In this document: positions 6,343 through 9,177 of the stretch, in pieces
Numbering within the stretch: the stretch's first letter is position 1
How the letters are laid out: every line of letters starts with the position of its first letter
Program-made: the position numbers and the translations under genes
The notes under the pieces: model-generated
Told to the model about the DNA's origin: nothing
Seen by the model: the letters and a program-made list of their open reading frames with translations, nothing else
Databases searched by the model: none
Origin: Methylococcaceae bacterium
GTDB taxonomy: Bacteria > Pseudomonadota > Gammaproteobacteria > Methylococcales > Methylomonadaceae
Direction: 5' to 3'
Assembly: GCA_030699345.1 (NCBI GenBank)
Contig: JAUYMX010000013.1
Coordinates: 1-9,177, forward strand
Length of the DNA stretch: 9,177 bases

Positions 6343-6813
6343 ATGAAAAAAATTCTGCTTTCGCTGTTAGCCATCGTCTTGATCATAGAAGAGTGGTTGT
6401 GGGACTCACTGACGGCCTTTGGTCACACGCTAGTTAAATGGTTGCACTTAGAAGCTTTTGAGCAATGGTTGAGTCGGACATCGCCGCTTGTGGCGCTGGT
6501 GGCTTTTAGCATCCCAATCTTGATCGTCACGCCGATAAATATTTTAGCGTTTGCGTTGTTGGCCAAAGGCTTGATACTTCAAGGCGTTTTATTGGAAGCA
6601 TTGGCAAAGTTACTCGGTACTTTGTTGGTGACTAGAGTATTTGCACTAACCAAGCCGCAACTCTTAACTTTTTCCTTGCTTAGGTTTTTATACACCACAA
6701 TTACTACGTGGCTGAAGTGGGCGCATCAGAAAATTATCGATACAACAGTCTATCGATTAGCGAAACAGTTTAAAGCAGACGCAAAAGTAAAATTTGCTGC
6801 TTGGTTTAGCTAA
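6343..6813 (+). CDS. Conserved hypothetical membrane protein
   Basis: A 156-residue product with hydrophobic segments at about 3-18, 49-73 and 78-100, and an amphipathic, basic C-terminal third rich in Lys and Trp. The IIEEWLWD motif (14-21) and the AKLLGTLLVTRVFALTKPQLL stretch (about 88-108) resemble a family of unnamed proteobacterial membrane proteins; this is recollection of general appearance, not a search. No catalytic motif is visible. It stands alone, divergent from the hemJ operon and convergent with the HDAC-family gene, with a possible oxygen-responsive operator at its promoter. Function unknown. Confidence 0.75.
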   Translation: MKKILLSLLAIVLIIEEWLWDSLTAFGHTLVKWLHLEAFEQWLSRTSPLVALVAFSIPILIVTPINILAFALLAKGLILQGVLLEALAKLLGTLLVTRVFALTKPQLLTFSLLRFLYTTITTWLKWAHQKIIDTTVYRLAKQFKADAKVKFAAWFS

Positions 6814-6902
6814 GTGCTTGGGGTTCTAAGCATTCAACATTCTGAGTAACCAAGACAGGCACACTAATGGGCACCTCGAAAAACTTGTTACATTCATGGT
6901 TC

Positions 6903-7010
6903 GACTGTTCGACAGGCTTACAGCTCACCACGAACGTAACAGGTTGATTTATAAGATGCCGTTCGCATTTATGCCCTGTGGGTACTGAGCTGTGAGCTTG
7001 TCGAACAGTC
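6903..7010. repeat. 108-nt inverted-repeat element (REP-like) in the convergent gap
   Basis: Two 25-nt arms, 6903-6927 and 6986-7010, are complementary at 23 of 25 positions, counted by hand. The left arm begins GACTGTTCGACAGG and the right ends TTGTCGAACAGTC. Between them CGAACG (6931-6936) and CGTTCG (6960-6965) form an inner dyad. The GTTCGAC / GAGCTCACCACGAACG vocabulary is typical of dispersed extragenic repeats in many environmental proteobacteria (general knowledge, not searched). Between two convergent genes it could serve as a bidirectional transcription stop. There is no adjacent transposase. Confidence 0.75.
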
Positions 7011-7044
7011 AAAGTGCAATTTTTAGAGGTTTCCTAAACAGACT

Positions 7045-7974
7045 TTAATTCTGCAACAAGGTTTTAACATGCGCGGCAACGCTGGCAGCCAGTGCAGGTA
7101 GGTGATAGCCGCCTTCCAATGCGGAAATAATACGGCCTTGGCAATGGCTGTCGGCAATGCTCATTAATTCCTGGGTCAACCAGCGGAAATCATCTTCAAT
7201 CAGTAATGTAGATGATAATGGGTCATCCTTATGGGCATCAAAACCCGCTGAAATCAGCAATAACTCAGGCTTGAAATGATGCAGAGCCGGAAAGATGATG
7301 TTGATATATTTTTGTCTGACACTTTGGCCGCTCTCACCGTGTGTAAGCGGCACATTAATGATATTGCCTACGCCGGTTTCAGTGGGGTAGCCGGTGCCGG
7401 GGTAGTGCGGCATCTCATGGCTGGAGGCATAAAGTACGCAGGGCTGATTATAAAAAGCCGCTTGTGTACCGTTACCGTGATGAACGTCAAAATCAACAAT
7501 CGCGATGCGCTTAAGATGGTAATGGCGGCGCGCGTATTCTGCGGCAATGGCAATGTTATTAAACAGGCAAAAGCCCATCGCTTGATTAGGTTCTGCATGA
7601 TGTCCAGGGGGGCGTATCGCGCAAAAAGCATTATTTGCCTGATTCGACATAATCTTATCAACCGCATCACACACCGCACCCACGGCACGTAATGCCGCAT
7701 TTTTAGAGCCGGGGGAGACGATAGTGTCGTCATCCAAATAATTCTCGCCGTGTTGGGGAATTGCTGAGAAGATTTGTTCGACATGCGCATGCGGATGAAT
7801 CAGTTGGATTTGCTGTTCTGATCCCAATGGCGCTGAGAGCCTAATTAATCCAGTAAATTCCGGTGTACTGAGCGCCGCTTCGATCGCTTTAAGTCGAGCT
7901 GCGCATTCAGGATGGCCGACACCGGTATCATGTAGTAAAAAATCCGGATGCGAGTAGTAAAGGGTTTTCTTCAT
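7045..7974 (-). CDS. Histone deacetylase / acetylpolyamine amidohydrolase family protein
   Basis: Zn-dependent deacetylases of this fold remove acetyl groups from amine substrates; bacterial members act on acetyl-lysine, acetylated polyamines or similar small amides. The 309-residue product is one complete domain of normal length. Visible motifs are GVGHPECAARL (18-28), the His pair His125-His126 in RPPGHHAE, zinc ligands Asp163 and His165 in DFDVHHGNGT, Asp246 in SAGFDAHKDDPL, and the transition-state Tyr290 in LEGGY. All catalytic residues are present, so it should be active. Substrate cannot be told from sequence; symbols such as acuC or aphA are not justified. The ATG at 7974 has a weak ribosome site. 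It lies 25 nt after the stop of the membrane-protein gene upstream, so the two are likely co-transcribed. Convergent with the 6343 gene across the inverted-repeat element. Confidence 0.93.
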   Translation of the reverse strand: MKKTLYYSHPDFLLHDTGVGHPECAARLKAIEAALSTPEFTGLIRLSAPLGSEQQIQLIHPHAHVEQIFSAIPQHGENYLDDDTIVSPGSKNAALRAVGAVCDAVDKIMSNQANNAFCAIRPPGHHAEPNQAMGFCLFNNIAIAAEYARRHYHLKRIAIVDFDVHHGNGTQAAFYNQPCVLYASSHEMPHYPGTGYPTETGVGNIINVPLTHGESGQSVRQKYINIIFPALHHFKPELLLISAGFDAHKDDPLSSTLLIEDDFRWLTQELMSIADSHCQGRIISALEGGYHLPALAASVAAHVKTLLQN

Positions 7975-7999
7975 CGGCGCTTATTCGGCGTGTTGCCGT

Positions 8000-8512
8000 T
8001 TAATTATTTTCTTGCAGCAGATTTGACAGCGCAAAGCGGGCAAATAGCAGCGTCATAATAGTTGGAAACAACAGGTAATTGTCATACCACGACAATCTAC
8101 CTAAAACGCACAGCATCACAACCCTTGGCTGCAACCGACTAAGTTTGGATATAGCCTGCATTTGGCGGAATGATTCGGCATCGAACTGTTGTTTTTGGCT
8201 GCTAAAAAATGCCGAGACAAACGCCGCCATTAATGAAAAATAGACCGGGAAAAAGAAAAATATCGGTGAGTCTTCTTTAAATAGCGGTATCGATTTCCAG
8301 TAATAAAACCAGATGATCAACACAGAGCTGGAAAAAACATCATAAATAATCTCCAGCGGGATTTTTTTGAAAGCACTAGCGATAAGACTTACAGCCGCCA
8401 AAGTCGAGCTAACATAAAGCACCGCAGGTGACGAGATCAGCATCTGTTGCCAATGGCTGTCGGTATGAACTAAATAAGTTAAGGCAAGGCTTAGGATAAT
8501 AAACAGTGGCAT
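8000..8512 (-). CDS. Hypothetical multi-pass membrane protein upstream of the HDAC-family gene
   Basis: A 170-residue product with hydrophobic segments at about 1-15, 28-48, 54-72, 82-103 and 144-166, so four or five membrane passes. The one sizeable soluble loop (about 104-140) is polar and basic (SSQKQQFDAESFRQMQ, then LSRLQPR). I recognise no family. Evidence that it is real: a good sigma-70 promoter 50 nt upstream, an uninterrupted frame across the whole space, and close linkage to the HDAC-family gene. The ATG at 8512-8510 has no strong ribosome site. Function unknown; a role coupled to the amidohydrolase is possible but unsupported. Confidence 0.7.
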   Translation of the reverse strand: MPLFIILSLALTYLVHTDSHWQQMLISSPAVLYVSSTLAAVSLIASAFKKIPLEIIYDVFSSSVLIIWFYYWKSIPLFKEDSPIFFFFPVYFSLMAAFVSAFFSSQKQQFDAESFRQMQAISKLSRLQPRVVMLCVLGRLSWYDNYLLFPTIMTLLFARFALSNLLQENN

Positions 8513-8563
8513 GTCAATTTGAAGTGAGTGAGGTGGGATTAAGGATGTTTAAAGGCAGGGACG

Positions 8564-8593
8564 ATTATTCACACAAAATGTTGATTGCGTCAA
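8564..8593 (-). promoter_or_regulatory. Sigma-70 promoter of the membrane protein / HDAC-family operon
   Basis: On the minus strand TTGACG (8593-8588), an 18-nt spacer and AATAAT (8569-8564); each hexamer matches consensus at five of six bases. The start would be near 8557, about 45 nt ahead of the ATG. A DnaA-box match (8565-8573) covers the -10, so DnaA could repress this operon. Confidence 0.5.
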
Positions 8594-8660
8594 AAATCGT
8601 TGCCGCTGGTTTTCAGCTTACAAGCCTAAATTTATATGGCAAATCGATTTATTCGTTAAC

Positions 8661-8764
8661 AATGTATAAAAACTAAGCAATCTATGCGCAGCAGCCGTTT
8701 TATAAGGGGTGAAGCGACTTATCTTGATCTTTTACACAAAGTTATCCACAAAAAATGTGGATAA
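8661..8764 (+). repeat. DnaA-box module, unit 1 of a direct repeat with a 200-bp period
   Basis: Aligned without gaps to 8861-8964 at an offset of exactly 200 bp. By hand count 48 of 64 positions match over 8701-8764; 8733-8750 is identical. Upstream, the GTATAAA at 8664-8670 also recurs, but identity falls off. The unit carries a leader TTTTATAAGGGGTGA followed by the three DnaA boxes. In this unit the last two boxes form a perfect 10-nt-arm dyad (8741-8765). Confidence 0.75.
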
Positions 8765-8811
8765 CAATTCCAACGTAAGAAATGACTGACTTTGGTGTAA
8801 TGTTAAATCAG

Positions 8812-8870
8812 TATCTTATTTTTAATTTATTAACTAATTGATAATAAACAATAAAATTACTTTGTATAAA
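8812..8870. other. AT-rich stretch between DnaA-box modules (candidate duplex-unwinding element)
   Basis: 53 of 59 bases are A or T by hand count. It sits between the two DnaA-box triplets, next to a near-consensus IHF site. In a bipartite origin this would be where strands open. Confidence 0.5.
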
Positions 8871-8964
8871 AGTAAGTCAATTTAATGACAGGCCTGATTT
8901 TACAAGGGCTGAGCGGACTTATTTTTTACTTATACACAAAGTTATCCACAGTTTTTGTGGAAAA
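8861..8964 (+). repeat. DnaA-box module, unit 2 of the direct repeat
   Basis: Copy of 8661-8764 with the same leader (TTTTACAAGGGCTGA, 8898-8912) and the same three-box geometry. Sequence between boxes has drifted but spacing is unchanged, indicating selection on box positions. The remainder of the gap, 8965-9094, leads into proA. Confidence 0.75.
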
Positions 8965-9033
8965 GTTGCTATGTCATTGATTCTTTGTTTTGGATGGCAC
9001 AAATTAGCGTGATGCTTATCATGTCAAGTCCTA

Positions 9034-9080
9034 TTAATGCCCGGACTAAGATACAATGCCGGTCATTAATGATTAATGCC
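9034..9080 (+). promoter_or_regulatory. proA leader: candidate -10 and a repeated AATGCC / CATTAAT dyad
   Basis: TACAAT (9052-9057) is a fair -10 without a convincing -35. AATGCC occurs three times, at 9036-9041, 9055-9060 and 9075-9080, spaced 19-20 nt (about two helical turns). CATTAAT (9064-9070) and ATTAATG (9072-9078) form a perfect dyad around one G, and ATTAATGCC occurs twice (9034, incompletely conserved flanks, and 9072). Could be a regulator site for proA; assignment is tentative. Confidence 0.3.
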
Positions 9081-9094
9081 AAGTGAGGATAGAA

Positions 9095-9177
9095 GTGGAC
9101 ATTAAGCAGTACATGCAAAACCTGGGTGAACAAGCCAGAAAAGCTGGGCGTGAAATCAGTCGCGCCGAGTCAGGTAA
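9095..9177 (+). CDS. proA: Gamma-glutamyl phosphate reductase ProA, N-terminal fragment cut by window edge
   Basis: ProA reduces gamma-glutamyl phosphate to glutamate semialdehyde with NADPH, the second step of proline synthesis, in the cytoplasm. Only 27 codons are visible: (M)DIKQYMQNLGEQARKAG, then REISRAESG. This matches the ProA N-terminal helix that precedes the usual KN motif, in the pattern YM..LG..AR.A.R...RA. The start is GTG at 9095: GAGGA (9085-9089) lies 5 nt upstream. An internal ATG at 9113 lacks a ribosome site and would remove conserved residues. The full protein should be about 420 residues. It runs rightward from the DnaA-box region. Identity rests on a short stretch, so it is likely but not certain. 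Confidence 0.8.
   Translation, partial: MDIKQYMQNLGEQARKAGREISRAESG

Larger units (their letters stand above)
8565..8964. other. DnaA-box cluster with AT-rich core: candidate chromosomal origin (oriC) or DnaA-binding locus
   Basis: Seven 9-mers fit the DnaA box consensus TTWTNCACA. Plus strand: 8565-8573 TTATTCACA, 8730-8738 TTTTACACA, 8742-8750 TTATCCACA, 8930-8938 TTATACACA and 8942-8950 TTATCCACA. Minus strand: 8756-8764 TTATCCACA and 8956-8964 TTTTCCACA. Six of them form two triplets of identical geometry (box, 3 nt, box, 5 nt, inverted box). Between the triplets is an AT-rich stretch suited to unwinding, and a one-mismatch IHF site (8806-8818). Only one GATC (in the first triplet's leader) is evident, so a SeqA-type system is not suggested. 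No protein-coding frame fits here. Neither dnaA nor mnmG is next to it within the window, which is the main reason for caution. Confidence 0.65.

Noticed and set aside
6806..7012. 68-residue minus-strand frame between the two convergent genes
   Set aside because: It is made largely of the inverted-repeat element, overlaps the 3' end of the preceding gene and has no ribosome site or recognisable protein features.
8565..8964. Direct repeats around the DnaA boxes read as iterons of a plasmid origin
   Set aside because: Only two units with a 200-bp period exist, no rep gene is nearby, and the flanking genes are chromosomal housekeeping types.
8995..9010. TGGCAC followed by AGC ahead of proA, as a second sigma-54 promoter
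   Set aside because: The GG to GC distance is one base short of the strict sigma-54 spacing.

Overview
The window looks like a chromosomal piece of a free-living gammaproteobacterium. The evidence is the beginning of ProA at the right end, a full-length PEP synthase, an HemJ-type protoporphyrinogen oxidase, Shine-Dalgarno sites, and a PEP-CTERM surface protein, which implies an exosortase elsewhere in the genome. This combination fits aquatic or methylotrophic lineages such as Methylococcales, but that placement is inference, since no lineage-specific gene is present. I see no transposase, phage gene, CRISPR array, tRNA or rRNA.

Layout, left to right. (1) 2-829 (+): C-terminal part of a hybrid signalling protein (receiver plus Hpt), cut by the window edge and convergent with (2) ppsA, 876-3287 (-), PEP synthase. 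(3) 3468-4364 (-): a secreted PEP-CTERM protein of unknown function, followed by a clear hairpin terminator. Upstream of it lies a 604-nt AT-rich gap with a sigma-54-type promoter and three copies of a 21-bp palindrome with fixed geometry (5-nt arms, 11-nt spacer). (4) A three-gene minus-strand operon, 6171 to 4969: small membrane protein, membrane-anchored TlpA-like thioredoxin, HemJ. (5) A divergent promoter region, 6172-6342, with a perfect FNR/ANR box, then a conserved hypothetical membrane protein, 6343-6813 (+). (6) A 108-nt inverted-repeat element in the convergent gap. (7) A minus-strand pair: a hypothetical membrane protein (8512-8000) and a histone-deacetylase-family amidohydrolase (7974-7045). 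(8) A 582-nt gap, 8513-9094, with seven DnaA-box matches, six of them in two identical-geometry triplets exactly 200 bp apart on either side of a 90% A+T stretch. This looks like a replication origin or another DnaA-binding locus. (9) The first 27 codons of proA, 9095 to the window end (+).

How the parts fit together. The most informative non-coding features are the DnaA-box region at 8565-8964 and the regulatory region of the PEP-CTERM gene. The first has the organisation of a bipartite oriC, and most genes to its left run leftward while proA runs rightward, as expected if forks leave this gap. The second joins a -24/-12 promoter to a dyad about 130 bp upstream, which suggests control by a sigma-54 activator. 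PrsR, the regulator named for its link to PEP-CTERM/exosortase systems, is the natural suspect. The hemJ operon may respond to oxygen through the FNR-type site, which would suit haem synthesis. All regulatory assignments rest on reading the sequence by eye.
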